Shown: positions 1 to 12,204 of the stretch, in pieces | Layout: the number at the start of each line of letters is the position of its first letter | How positions within the stretch are numbered: the first letter of the stretch is position 1 | Source of the DNA: Ciborinia camelliae | Taxonomy: Eukaryota > Ascomycota > Leotiomycetes > Helotiales > Sclerotiniaceae | NCBI GenBank assembly: GCA_025890175.1 | Contig: JANPYM010000009.1 | Location: 1,489,782 to 1,553,781 of the forward strand | Length of the DNA: 64,000 nt | Reading direction: 5' to 3' | Translations under genes and position numbers: made by a program | The notes under the pieces: model-generated | The model's input: only the letters and a program-made list of their open reading frames with translations | Database searches by the model: none | Told to the model about the DNA's origin: nothing

Positions 1-780
1 AAAGAAGGTAGGATTGTAGATTCGTAAATTTGTAGATTCGTAAATTCGTAAATTCGTAAATTCGTAAATTTGAAAAAAGAAAATAGGTTTAGAAAAAGGA
101 AATAAATTCGAAAAAAGGAATTGTACGATTTTTAGATTTTTAAATTTGTAGATTTATAAATTCGTAAATTTATAGATTTGTAGATTCGTAGATTTGTAAA
201 TTTGTAGATTTATAGATTCGTAAATTTATAGATTCGTAGATTCGTAAATTCGTAAATTTGTAAATTCGTAGATTTGTAGGTTTGTAGATTTGTAAATTTG
301 TAGATTCGTAGGTTCATAGATTTGTAGGGAAAAGGTAGGTTTAGAGAAAGAAGATAGGTTTAAAGAAAAAAAATAGATTCGGAGAAAGAAATCATACGAT
401 TTTTAGGTTTTTAAATTAATAGATTTGTAGGTTTGTAAGTTCGTAGGTTCGTAAAATCGAAGAAAGGAAGTAGAATTGGAGGGAGAAAATAGGATCGGAA
501 AAAGAAAATAAATTCAAAGGGAGAAGATAAGTTCGAAAAGAGGAATCGTACGATTTTTAGGTTTTTAGATTCGTAGAATCGAAAGGAGGAAATAGATTCG
601 TAGATTCGTAGATTCGTAGATTCGTAAATTCGTAGGTTCGTAGATTCGTAGATTCGTAGATTCGTAGATTCGTAGATTTGTAGGTTTGTAAATTCGTAAA
701 TTCGTAGATTCATAGATTCGTAGATTATAGGTTCGTAGATTCGTAAGTGGGGTAAATATATAAACCTCGCTGTCGCCACC
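1..780. repeat. Octanucleotide satellite (GATTCGTA-type)
   Basis: The stretch is built from an 8-bp unit, GATTCGTA, with variants such as GATTTGTA and AAATTCGT, most regular at 590-740 and again at 130-320. Because three units make 24 bp, open frames on the minus strand read as a repeated 8-residue peptide; these are repeat artefacts and not genes. Purine-rich AT segments (runs of GAAAGAAAATAGG type) separate the arrays at 60-120, 325-400 and 470-545. Confidence 0.85.
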
Positions 781-1390
781 CCTGTCACCCAATTAAATCA
801 CTTAATTATAAAAACTTCAACAACTTCTTCAAAATTGCTTATTTCGGATCGGGCTTATCAATTTTCCGATCAAAACCTACTACTTTATATATATATACTA
901 TAAATTTAAAAAATTTCGAGCTAAAAAACCAACAGAAAAACACACTTAATCAATTACTACTATATCATCTACTATACTATAATCTATAAACTATAATTTA
1001 TCATAATAATCTATAAACTATAATCTATTATAATAATCTATAAACTATAACATTTCTTATTTTTAATTTAACTTTCTATAATAAGAAATCTTTTATATTA
1101 GGAAATAAAAACGAGATTTCTTATACAAAATTTTATATCGAAGTTTATCCACACGGAATCTATATTATTTCGTGTTATTGTACAATATGCACGGAGTATT
1201 GGAAGGTATTGACATGTGAGATATCGTATCGAAATCCCGGAATTCCCAATATTATTGAAGGTTGGGGGGGCATAAGGAATGGGCCGGTCAGTCTCGATCG
1301 GTTTTGGATGTGGAGATCACCAATGAAATGATGTTTGAGGTTAAAAGTTCATGTGTGAGGTGAGTGACGTATAGTGCTCCATCTCGAATA
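781..1390. repeat. AT-rich non-coding stretch with short tandem repeat
   Basis: Very AT-rich DNA with no credible gene. At about 975-1050 a roughly 27-bp unit containing ATAATCTATAAACTATAA occurs three times. The composition resembles repeat-induced-mutation relics of filamentous ascomycetes, but I recognise no transposon in it. Confidence 0.6.
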
Positions 1391-1393
1391 AAA

Positions 1394-1457
1394 AGATATG
1401 CAGGAGATATGCAGGAGATATGCAGGAGATATGCAGGAGATATGCAGGAGATATGCA
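1394..1457. repeat. 11-bp minisatellite
   Basis: Five to six perfect copies of AGGAGATATGC in tandem. It lies between the AT-rich block and the first gene. From 1458 to 2165 I see no gene; short open frames there have no recognisable features. Confidence 0.9.
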
Positions 1458-2165
1458 CTATCCACCTTACGTAACATTTTCAGCTAAGCGCTAATAGAAG
1501 GGAGAAGCTCTTAAGCTCACTTCATTGGCTTCAACTTCAATCATCACTTCTGCTTCTGCTTTCTGCTTTCTGCTTTGCTCTCCAGCTGCTCATTCACATT
1601 TTGAGAATTTTTATATCTGCTTCCTAGGTAGACCTAGCTACATACTTCTGGCACACATCAATCATATTGATTCACTTACCGGTATCATATTTATACATTT
1701 TCTCACTCTTGTTCAAAGTAAATCTTACATATTTAGATTTGGTAACTAATATGGCACCATTCAACAGGTTGAGGTTGAAGTTTCATCAACTTTTTGAAAC
1801 CAGTCTTGTGCATGGAGTTTGATGCCAAGAAAATATTAGACAGGCCTCTTGTCTCCAACTATATCAAGATGCCGCGTCAATTTAATCTGATATGGAAAAC
1901 ATTTTCTACATTTGTGAGAATGGAAATTCGTGTCACTGACTTGTTACAGAAGGGGGTGAACTAGACATATACATTGGATATTAAAAACCCCCCAGAAAAA
2001 CATGTATATCATTTATTGGGGTTTGCCCAAGAATCTTTCCTCTTTGCACTCTTCCATTAAATTTCTTTTGCTAGAGTTTCGATACTTTTTTACCGTACAC
2101 ACTTGAAAACCCAAAATTTCAATCCACGTGTCAACAGACCTGGTAGCACGCTCATGAGCCCGTCC

Positions 2166-5100
2166 TCAATAGTTATAATTCAACCCCTCAGCATTCAAAA
2201 CGTCGGCATTCAGAAGGCCAGCGATTCTGTTCTCAGATCTTCGTAGGGAATCGCCGGACTCTCTTTCCCTTGCCACATAAGATGACATCGGGTGTCTCAA
2301 TATTTGGGGCTGCCTGCTATTTGCCACGGTATGATGCCCTTCATAGGCAGAAAGCTGGCCAGAAAAGGTGAGGGGTCGAGCTCCATTCACGTTCTCTGCT
2401 GTCGTCGAGGGACATAAAAGACTTTCACCGTGGAGATCTTGAGGGATGTCGAAGGGTTGGAAGTTTCCCAATAACCCCAAGAAAGTATTATCTTGAGATT
2501 CGAAAGCAATATAATCGCTATTCAAGTCCCAGGCATTCCGAGGGCCCGCAATGTTGTCAAAGTTTAGAGCATTGGATCCGATGCCTAATCCGCGCACGTT
2601 GGATTCTTGGGGAGTAAAAGTTTGCCATTGTTCAAACTCAAAAGTGGTAGATTGGGAAGGGGCCAGTGCTTGTGCATGATTGGCGTCGATTCTGGATTTC
2701 TTCTGGTCCAAAAAAAGTGGGAAATTTTGCCTTGTTGCTGCGTCTTGCATGGCATTCAATCGACCTGATACTTTCAGCCAATGTTTCTATAACAATCAAA
2801 TCCACTTACGCGATTTACTTAGCCGCATTCGTTCGGCCTCTTCGGGAACAACGTTGCCTACTTGTAAATGTGTCTTTTCTTGATCTTGGTTCTCACAAGG
2901 CCACGGTCTCTTTGGTGGACTTTGTATCGTACTTGCAATAGGGGTGGGAGACTCTTCAGTCTCACCGCATAGAGGGGAGTCTTCTTGACTAGAAACCGGA
3001 TGTGCTTGAGTTTTGGTGCAAAGATCACTCGACGTTTCCAAGTTTCCAATTTCTGGATGTTCGGATGATCTACGACTCTCTTGCTTCGTTGTGGCACCTG
3101 TTTGATACTCGCCAGTCCCATTGGAATCAGTGGGGATTATTTTTTCATATTCTGGATTCGTGACTTTCGGCTTGGTGCAACCATGATTAAACAATTTCTT
3201 GTTCCTGAGAACAAACCAATTTCCACAACCGGGACATTTTTTACAAACTAATGTTGTTAGTTGATAGTCTATAGTGCAGTACTGCTAGCTCTACTATACC
3301 TTCGGCTCTCTGATGTTTCTCGAGACCGTCAATCGTTTTAAACGTCGTTCCACACTTTCCACATTTTGACTTCGGGTTTGATGATCTTGGTTCTATTTCG
3401 TCAAATGAAGAAGCGTCGCAGATATTGTCATCTTTTACTTCAGGAGATACGTCGTTTTTCACTTCTGGGAATTTGTCTTCTTTCACTTCAGAAGCCATGT
3501 CGTCTTGGGCATTTAGCCGCGTTGATCTTCTATGGGACTTTTCTGGCGACTTTTTTAAAGGCTCTTGTGGTATCTTTCCCTTAGCAACTGTTGCCACGCT
3601 AGTAACACCAATTTCTTTGCTTGCGACTTCTACCAAAAGATCGAGACTGGACGACGCATTGCCCTTGGTACTATTCTGTTCCGCTTTGGTGCTCTCTTTC
3701 TTCTGGTGGCGTTTATGCTTAGCAATATCCGACTTTCGAGAATATTTTCCACCACATGCAGAACAAGGAAGTCGACACCATGCAGGTCCTACATTCGTCA
3801 GCCCTGTCAGTCTAAATATAAGGCGACTCACTCTTATCCTGATGCTCTCTAAGGAGTGTTGCAGGAAACATGTTCAAGCAGGTCGAGCAAGAATATGAAA
3901 ACTTTGTTGTTTCGTTGGGTTGACCGGACTTTTCCTGGGTTTCCTGGAACTGTTTACCAACTCGATCACCAATTGGTGCCTTGACACTCGACTGCAAACT
4001 ATTTTTGACGATCGGCTCAGGTTGGCTCAATGTATCTGCTGTATCTCCAATGACTGCATCGTCTTTCTGTTCTTGGCCTGTTTTACTTGAAGCCTTATTT
4101 TCTCCGAGTCGGGCTTTTGCTACCGAATCGACTTCCTCGTCGGCATCCCAGCAGCTTTCGTCAAACTCTGAAAAGTCGTTAGCTGTGTAATCTAATCTCT
4201 TATCCAAGTGAGCTTCGACTTTACCTTTCGAAATTATCATTACACTTCTGAGACAGCATTTTTTCTCGCGGACATCTGCCTCCTGCAAAATGAAATTGGT
4301 TGATTTGACCATGGCGTCCGCAAGGTCATTCGTTTTTGAGGAGGATTCTACCTCATAAACATACAAGGAGGCATGCTTCCAAGCTTCACAGGCCAGCTTT
4401 TTTCCTTGTTTCTCGGGCACAGCAAGGTTTTCAACACCCGGAATATCTTTAGCTGCTGGCGTTCCTGGTGGATGTACGACAAACTCATACTGCTGCTCAG
4501 TGACAACAGTACAGGCCTTGAGAGTCAAAGCTGTACTAAACAACGCTCCAACTGTGCCTTCTGTGTCAACCCATATGTTACTGAGAAACTTTTCGGAATT
4601 ATATGGGGGTCTGCAAAGTGGAGCCAGAGCCCTAGAAAATCGCATCACGAGATTTTGTGTTTTTTCGCGCATATCTTGTTCTGGAAAAGAAGGATCCTGT
4701 ATTATGCTAATGTAACTCATCAGTGCAAGTTTTCGTGCACATTTCCAGTCGCCTGAAATATTGAAAGATTAGCATATGGCAAATGAAGAGGGATTCAAGG
4801 AATACCTTTTTGTGATATTACTTTAATCATCGCCCTCGATAGTCGATTTTCCTTGAATCCTGGAAAGTCTGTCATGAATATCCATTGTCTCACCGCTGCC
4901 AATGCAAGACCACGAAGTAAGAGCTGTGGATCGAGATCCTTCATAGTTTTCTCAAGTTCCAAATTCACTCTTGTACCAAATAGAAGATCGACAAGATTTT
5001 GGAGATCGGGATTGGCCTCCGCGACATTCAGAGTAGTATATAAGCTTATACCGTTCTTGTGCATTATTGAATCCAAGGCCAGTTTCATTTTTTCCATAAA

Positions 5101-5691
5101 TTCATCTATTCGCTTGGGAGCAATTCGTACTTCGGGTTGGCCATCCATATTAAAACCTGCATCCTTCTCTAGCTGTTGAATAGTCTGACTTTGTTTCCAA
5201 TTTTGTTGTAATAGGCCGTATAAAATCGTTTCGGTTGGGTCTCTGCTGATAATTTCTCTTTGACTCCGTGCATCGATTAAATCTTTGTTTTGCGCCTCGA
5301 CTTTGATAATTCGAGACTTGAGTATCTGGTTCTCTTTCTGGGAGTCGATGGCGACAGCTTTCCAGTGCTCCAAGAGTTTGAATGAGGCAGAGTCCCTTTG
5401 AGGTTGAGTCTCCATACTGGAGAGAGGTTTATTCAAGCCTGTTTGCAGTGAATTATTGTGCTCTAAGCAGTCTTGTCGAAGTTTATAGGAGTCTTGCAGG
5501 TCTTGCGACGCGTCTTTGTGGAAGCAGGGAGAATTTGGGGGTGTCCCTGTGGGAAGTCTCGACTGAGCACTCTCAACAGGGATATTCAAGTTTTCTTTGC
5601 CTTGGGCAGAAATTCTTTCGAGTTGATTTTTGAGGATGAAATCTTCACGGCTACCGAAAAGAAATTTTTGGGGGACTATTTGAGATTGCAT
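2166..5691 (-). CDS. C2H2/C2HC multi-zinc-finger protein, 1110 aa
   Basis: Five-exon gene, read as complement of 4806-5691, 3832-4752, 3300-3788, 2810-3247 and 2166-2764 (1111 codons with stop). The four introns are 53, 43, 52 and 45 bp, all GT-AG. Residues 1-295 are polar with coiled-coil-like stretches around 110-160, followed by a helical region to about 390 that I do not recognise. Zinc-finger motifs follow: C584/C587/H599 with C607 as a possible fourth ligand, C611/C614/H627/H630, C745/C748/H761/C767 and C770/C773/H787/C789. Between them lie acidic, Lys-rich linkers, and the last 300 residues are Ser/Pro/Gln-rich and probably disordered. A nuclear, nucleic-acid-binding role is inferred from the fingers only. 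The ATG at 5691 is the first in frame and lies in a normal upstream context. Specific function is not recognised. Confidence 0.85.
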
Positions 5692-7290
5692 GGTGATAAT
5701 TGAGCATGAATAGGTACTAGGTGCTAGGTATTGATTATGCGTGGTTCGTTGGTGTCAGTACAAGTCGCTCTATTTATCTATCCAGCCAGTCTATATCTAC
5801 AATATTGGTACATTTCTTCTTCCCTAGAATTTTCAGCAAAAACCAAAAAAATTGGGGTTTTGCAGTAGAACAGGTTGGGATGAGGGATTAGATATTTACA
5901 AGGGCCTCCTCGACGTTGCTTTATTATTGATCATATTGGGCTTCGGCATCCTATTCCAAGCGACGGGTGGTAAACAAATCCGATTGGCGCTCAGGGAACG
6001 CGACCGTTAAAGAAATTTATTACAAACGCGTTAGGGCTGCAAACGAAATTCAGCTTAGGGTGTTACACAGCCTTTCGGAACTGCATTATGCATTGCTCCC
6101 CGGCCAACAAACTATGCCCCGCGCCGTATTTGATCTATTTTATGTCAAAACTTGGTACCGAACGTGCTTGACTCAGAAATTCGTATCACTGCAGCATGCT
6201 ATCAAACAAAAAACCCCGGTTGATGGGAAACAACATATACATGATGAAGACTGGAGTTTACAAAGAGCGAATGGAGTTCTCCGGTATGAAGTGCCCAACC
6301 CAACCAACTGCAAGTTAAAGATCTTCCAGGTGGTGACGGCTTTCTCCCACCTTTTTCTCTTTTTGTATATCATTGCATATCACAGCTTTCGTCTATCGAC
6401 GATCGGATAAGAGCGATTTGAACAACACAGCCACTTCTCCTTGACGAGATTCTCCTCCGTTTGCAGTAGCACATACAACTCATCTCTATGGGTTTTAGAT
6501 GCCATAGAATACAGTGTAAAATATTACTCAGTTTGTTTGTTTGTTTGTATGTTTGTGTTTGTATGTGCCACACGCATAATGATAAAACCGCTCGAGTATT
6601 GAATTGCCTCCACACTCAAAGAGTTGTATGCAGAATGCTGGATAAATTCTAGGATTTATGGGTTGGAATTAGAAAACATGATACGGGAAAGTGACTGGAG
6701 TCACTTTTCAGAGGGCCTAGATTGTCGTAGCATTGACAGGCTATCAATCAGTTGGCCCACAATTGAGCAGCTTTGTTCCGCTCCTTCAACATTGAATTCA
6801 ACAAAAGGAAAATCAGGCTCCGATGGAGCTTTCCATTTCCGGTTACATACATGGTGCATATATCACAAATCGAAACGCCTCGAATAGTGGCAACAAGGCA
6901 ATAAGAGCATACGAATCTCCCAGTGATGAACCAATCCAGGTGTAAATCTAAATATTGGGCTTGAGTCTGGATTCCCTTAGCAGCTGTCATATCACCGCGG
7001 AGCATGTTGTCATCGGGCAGTCATAGACCTTTTTGCTCGATGATCAAGATTCTCATGGCGAATCAGGATCTCTTTAGTAGGTTTACTTTTGATGTGCCAC
7101 TTCCAGCATAATTTCATAAAACATGTGATTACGCGTCAAGCTCCACTCGGCAGAAGCTCAAATATCTTTTGCCAACTCAAGGTTAACGCGAAAAATAACA
7201 CTCCAACAACCTGTCTTTCCCACCACCCTTGAACTCTCTAGCTTTGCGTATCCGATTCGTCAAAATTTCCCAGACTACCAACCGCAGTAA
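5692..7290. other. Intergenic, no supported gene
   Basis: No family-like reading frame was found. The longest open frame (5967-6410 plus) lacks an ATG and shows no domain. A short GTTT/GTAT microsatellite lies at 6531-6565. Confidence 0.5.
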
Positions 7291-8340
7291 ATGGCCGCAG
7301 AACGCGCACTTGAAGTAATGTTGTTGGCCGACTTATCACCAAGCAAGAATTTGCTTCTTCTAAAGTTACAGAAGATGCTGAACCTCACTCATTAGATTAT
7401 TACTTGACTGGAGAAAGCTTACTGCGAGGTATCAGTGCTCACAATTCCGGGTAATCACCCGCCCCCTTGAACCCTGACAATAGGTATCTAGTATCGACCT
7501 TCGATCCCATACCTAAGAATCTCGATGGTCTACTCCATGAGTGAGATGTTTCTCGCTGTACTTTGACCAGTATGCAACATGGTGACTCAATATGCCCGTT
7601 AAATCTTTGCATGTGATTTATCTTTCGATTATTAATGGGATTGAATCAGCCAACGACGTGAGTTACGATTAATACTATCATATACCCAATGTACTCACCG
7701 ATAACGAACAGGGACGAGACTTACCTCGTCATGACGCGTGTTCATGGTCAATAGCTCCGATATATTTGACACTTGATGACGCATACTGAGCGTAATCCGC
7801 TTCTAGATGATTTGGCTGTTTATGTTGCTCAGTTAAGGGAGATTCCTGTTCCTACAGTATATATGATCTGTGATACTTTAGAAGGTCCGGCAATCGATCA
7901 TTGAACATACATTGGTAGAATCGGAGGCCCTTTTAAAACGGAAGCCGATTTCAATAATTTCCTCGTCAGCCACTCAGATAGAGTGTACACCTCCCGAAGC
8001 TTTCGGTGAAGACAACGTCCCCAAGAATAATCGTTCTGTTCTCACCCATTCAGATCTTCACTGGTCAAATATCTTAGAAGATCACGGAAGACTGTTGGGG
8101 ATATTGATTGGGAATGTGCAGGGTTTAGACCCGTATATTGTAACTCTAGGTACTGCCCAGTACCTACTAGAGTTCCCTTTTTTGCTTAACCGGATCTCCG
8201 TCTTCCTCCCAACACGAGCAGGGGCTATATATATAGTCTTGGGGAGCAAGGACTTCATTCTTCAACTTGATATATCTCAACTCGTCCAGGAGTCCAAGAG
8301 CTTTCAATACCCAGGCAAGGCAAGTGGTTGATTCTTCAAT
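7291..8340 (+). pseudogene. Decayed tandem copy of the HNH-APH gene
   Basis: Parts of this stretch match the intact gene at 8611-10452 in the same order. The start at 7291 reads MAAERALEV then ADLSP, against MAVMNSVIDV then ADLSP. At 7499-7540 it reads FDPIPKNLDG against FDHIPKHLDA, just as the intact HNH exon begins. From about 7570 kinase sequence follows: LVMTRVHGQ near 7722-7750, a segment matching the DLAKYVSQLR region near 7806-7850, and THSDLHWSN near 8043-8070. The HNH core and the kinase N-terminal part are missing. There are in-frame stops, for example in the first exon. A 1-bp loss near 8103 puts the IDWECAGF motif (8104-8130) in another frame. This is a relic and is not expected to give a working protein. 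Confidence 0.8.
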
Positions 8341-8610
8341 AGGCATCTGTGCATCTGTTTTCCCAGATTATTCCAGACAATTTCGTCGATGACACCAACT
8401 TTCACTCTACAAATTATAGGGGCGGTTAATGTTACCATATGATTGGTGCACTAGCCAATGAGCCACTATTTTGGGCCACATAGTAAGGTTAAATAGACGA
8501 CACAAAAATTGGTCCAAATATCAACATTCGACCCCTCCTAACACTCTTCCCACACTGTTATATACAAATCTCCTTCTCCACAATCTTTGTGCTTCATTCT
8601 ATCCCCACGT

Positions 8611-10452
8611 ATGGCTGTTATGAATTCTGTAATAGATGTAATCTCGTCTGCAGATCTGTCACCGACTGAACATTCGCTTCTGAAGCATTTCATCGAAGGC
8701 GCGATCGAGCCTGAATTTGCGGCGCAATTCATACAATCCATAATCGACCTAGACAAAAATGATGTAGAAAATAGTTTACGCCAATTCAAAGAAGACTGGA
8801 GGAAGTTGGCGAGCCGGCGTTAGTACAATGTCCAGTCCCCACTCAGACTATGCTGATAATCCATAGTTATGGTTTTCGACCACATCCCTAAGCACCTTGA
8901 TGCTATGGTTCGAGATAGAGATGGGCCATACTGCACCATGACTATGATCCCAGGATTTGATACGAGGCCGGCGCCTAAATTCGTAGAATCTGCTCACGTG
9001 ATTCCTCCCTCGTTACTTCGAGACATCGAGACCGCTGAAGGGGTAAGTTTCCCTGAGAACAACCTTACAGAGAAAGAAAAGATCTGATTCCCATCCAAAA
9101 CAGGGACGCTTAATTTGTATCCTAAAAGCCTTCCTTTCAACATCTCATGTCGATCGGCTGAGAACATTGCTTTCTGGTGGCCTTCAAAACAATGCAATCT
9201 CTTTACAAAATCTTTGGTTGCTTTCGCCGAGTATGCATAACGCCTTCCGTGCTGGTCACATCGAAGTAAAGAAAATTGACCACTCTGATGACGTGGATGA
9301 GGCCTTACATGTAATGGTAAGTTGTAAGATGGGAAAGTGGTAAGTATTAATTAACTGTGGCCATAGTATCGAGTACACGGGAAGTATCCGGAGGAGCCTA
9401 AAGGTCTCTTTTTTGGCAATGGACTTCCATTCTCAGTATCTCATCCTGAGAACTTTGATATATCTACAACAAACCCCCAAGAACTTCCTTTGCCGAGCGA
9501 TTTTCTCTTTGACATCCACCGCCGTTTCACCTCTGCCCTCCATCTTTTCAGCATCGAGGACAAAATCAATCGTGGTTGGCCCAAGCCTGGTATCTTACAA
9601 AGCCTACCTGGATTCCCCATCTCAATATTCAAAAGAGCCTTTCATAGTTTGTGGTTATGGGTACCAGTCTCTATACGTTTGCACTGTTATCGTCACATGT
9701 GGAGTATTGGGAAACGGCTGTATGGGCCAGAGGCAGTAGGATGGGTTCAACGAGTTCCTTTCGGCCTTTATATCAAAGAAAGGGATGGAACCTCCTGGAA
9801 TGAATCGAATGCCCTCAAAATGGTCGAGCGATACACGTCTATCCCGGCCCCTCGAAGCGTTGATGTCATCGAAGATTCAAACAATGAAACTACCCTCTTA
9901 GTTATGACACGTGTACATGGACAAAGCTTTCAAGATTCGATCCATCTAATGTCATATGCAGAAAGAGACCAACTTGCAGATGATCTCGCAAAATATGTCT
10001 CGCAACTGAGAAAAATCCCAAACACCACTCCCTACCTTTTCGCCGATACATTAGGTGGACCTATGTATGACCACCTCATACCAAATCGGATCGGTGGGCC
10101 TTTCAAGACTGAATTCGATCTCAATACATATAAATTCAGTGAGGCGGGCGGTGGTTTGTCACTGGCAAAAATTTATGGAGGGGAAGAAAACGTACCTAAA
10201 GGCCACCGATCATTCTTTACACATTCGGATTTCCATTTTTCTAATTTAATGGTGGATCAAGGACGTCTTTGCGGCATTATTGATTGGGAATGTGCTGGAT
10301 TTAAGCCAGAATATTGGGAGTTCACACATGCAATCTTTGGGGTTTGGGGCCGTCAGGATCTGATGGCGATGTTTCGCAGAATATTTGGAAATCAATACGA
10401 CGAGGTTCTCAAGACAGAGGAAAGGTTATGGAGGTGTAACCCCGTGTTTTAA
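8611..10452 (+). CDS. HNH nuclease domain fused to APH-like kinase, 560 aa
   Basis: Exons 8611-8818, 8867-9042, 9104-9316 and 9367-10452 join into 561 codons; introns are 48, 61 and 50 bp with GT-AG ends. Residues about 70-190 carry a fungal HNH-endonuclease-type region: DRDGPYC, then SAHVIPPSLL, then QNLWLLSPSMHNAFRAGH, supplying the His-Asn-His pattern. The last exon is an aminoglycoside/choline phosphotransferase-like kinase: FGLYIK near 340, the catalytic-loop motif HSDFHFSN at 485-492 (catalytic Asp487) and IIDWECAG with Asp505 for metal binding. The usual HGD is HSD here, and the C-lobe after WEF is short. Substrate is unknown. The two halves are joined by one clean phase-0 intron, and the decayed neighbour has the same order, so I favour a true fusion. 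A two-gene reading would need a separate kinase start, and no good ATG lies near 9367-9490. Confidence 0.75.
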
Positions 10453-12204
10453 ATGGTGTGCTACTATTGTCATCTCATTCTAATCTCTACCAATATTATA
10501 ACAAAAAGCCTGTACTTGCTCCACTCTCTTCCCCTTTCTTTCCCTCTACTATCTTTATTTTCTTCCTCGCCTACATTTAACAACACACACCTTTCAAACA
10601 CCAAACGAAAAGACCTCTCTCTATTATCATACCATACCAACTCAATTCCACCTCCATAAGTACACAACTTTATTTGATTCCACCCACACTCAATATCTAC
10701 CCTCCAATCCCAAACTCATCTCCATCAATAAATCCGGGGAAGTAAAATGTACGCGTACACATCCCCACCCTATGACGAATACATACCCCAGCATTCCAGC
10801 CAAACCCTACCCAGGTAATGACATACATATCACGATGTCAAAGACTTAAGCTTAATTTCGATGATGATAAAGTCTGCGGATAATGGATCATTAACGATTG
10901 ACTAGCGAAGAAGGTTATTTTAACCTCGATGAAAGATTTTGGTGGATTTGGAGGAAGAGGGGTCTGTCTCGCTTAATATCTCCTCGACCCCCCAATCATC
11001 AGGTTGAGCATTCAGGACCTCTGACTCGAGGTCCTTGTTGTATTTATCTAAATGGAGATCTATTCTCTTGAGAATACGAATTTATTTTCCAATCAAATAG
11101 GAGAGACGCATGATATTCTTCGGCGCCGTCTATCTATCCATTTTGTAAGATTATCTACTCCAGAAAAACCAACTGAGAATTAAATATTCAATCCGTATCT
11201 TGAATAGATAGGTACCCTATATACATACCTAGGCACCCACATATATAAACCCAACTCTTAAATCTTAAGTCTTCACTCTTTCTATTTTTATTTTTATTTT
11301 TAGAAAATACCTAGGTATGTACCTTGGATATGAAAAAATCTCTCCTCGACTCTCACTCTTATACATCCATCTCCATTCATACCTTTCCTCCATCCACCCA
11401 CTCACCCCGCACTCACCCCGCACTCACCATATCCTATATCTGCATCACATTCTCCCCTTCCTACTTACTGCTCCTACTGCCCCTTCTGCTGCCCCCCGCC
11501 TCCACCAATTTTTCTACTATCCGCCCCCTCTCGCATCCACATCCATCTCCACATCCACATTTCTTTATGACCCCCTTACACATCCATCCATCCACCCATC
11601 CACCTAAACATTTCCTTCAAGCGCACAATAAAATACCAAACAATAAACCCACTAGAATAAATACGCTCCAAAACATACGCGCCCAAAAACATTTCCAAGT
11701 CCCAGCACAGCCCCGCTTGTTCGTTCAAGAAAATCCATGGAAAAGGCTGATTACATAATGATAATAACGTTCATTGTTGAATCGATGACTTAGCCTTTTG
11801 GTAATGAATTGGGGTTAAATGAAAGGAGACCAGGTAAAGAGACAGAGAGGAGAAGTTGGAAACATATATGGGATTGAATCTACAGATAGGAAACGAAAAT
11901 CTATGAAAGAAATATTTTACCGGATTTAACTCGCTAAGCATGCCATTGCCTTTCAATTAAACCAATCAAAAAGATAAAGCAATAGAAATAAAACACAACG
12001 TAATTTTATAATTGAAATTATATTCTCATCGCATCCACGATTCGCCGAAGAATAAAAGGTATCATACCGCAACTATTCATAATCTATCTAATCTCAATTT
12101 GATCGATTTCTCTGCGAGCCCAATTCTGACTGGAAACATAAAATCCAATCCATGTTCCCCTACGATCCATTCATACATTCATTTAATTATACACTCCACT
12201 GAAT
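10453..12204. other. Intergenic; pyrimidine-rich low-complexity DNA
   Basis: Contains pyrimidine-rich tracts, notably 10500-10660 and 11330-11600, with short repeats of CTCACCCCGCA and CATCCATCCA type. These keep several frames open, but the translations are Pro/Ser/His low complexity. No gene is supported. It holds the 3' flanks of the two convergent genes on either side. Confidence 0.5.

Noticed and set aside
411..792. Minus-strand open frames encoding repeated NLRIYEST peptides
   Set aside because: They arise from the 8-bp satellite, whose unit length keeps the frame open; there are no gene features.
5967..6410. Open frame of 147 codons, plus strand
   Set aside because: Begins with GTG, has no recognisable domain and no splice partners.
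11317..11758. Two overlapping Pro/Ser/His-rich frames
   Set aside because: Low-complexity pyrimidine tract; both frames are open for compositional reasons.
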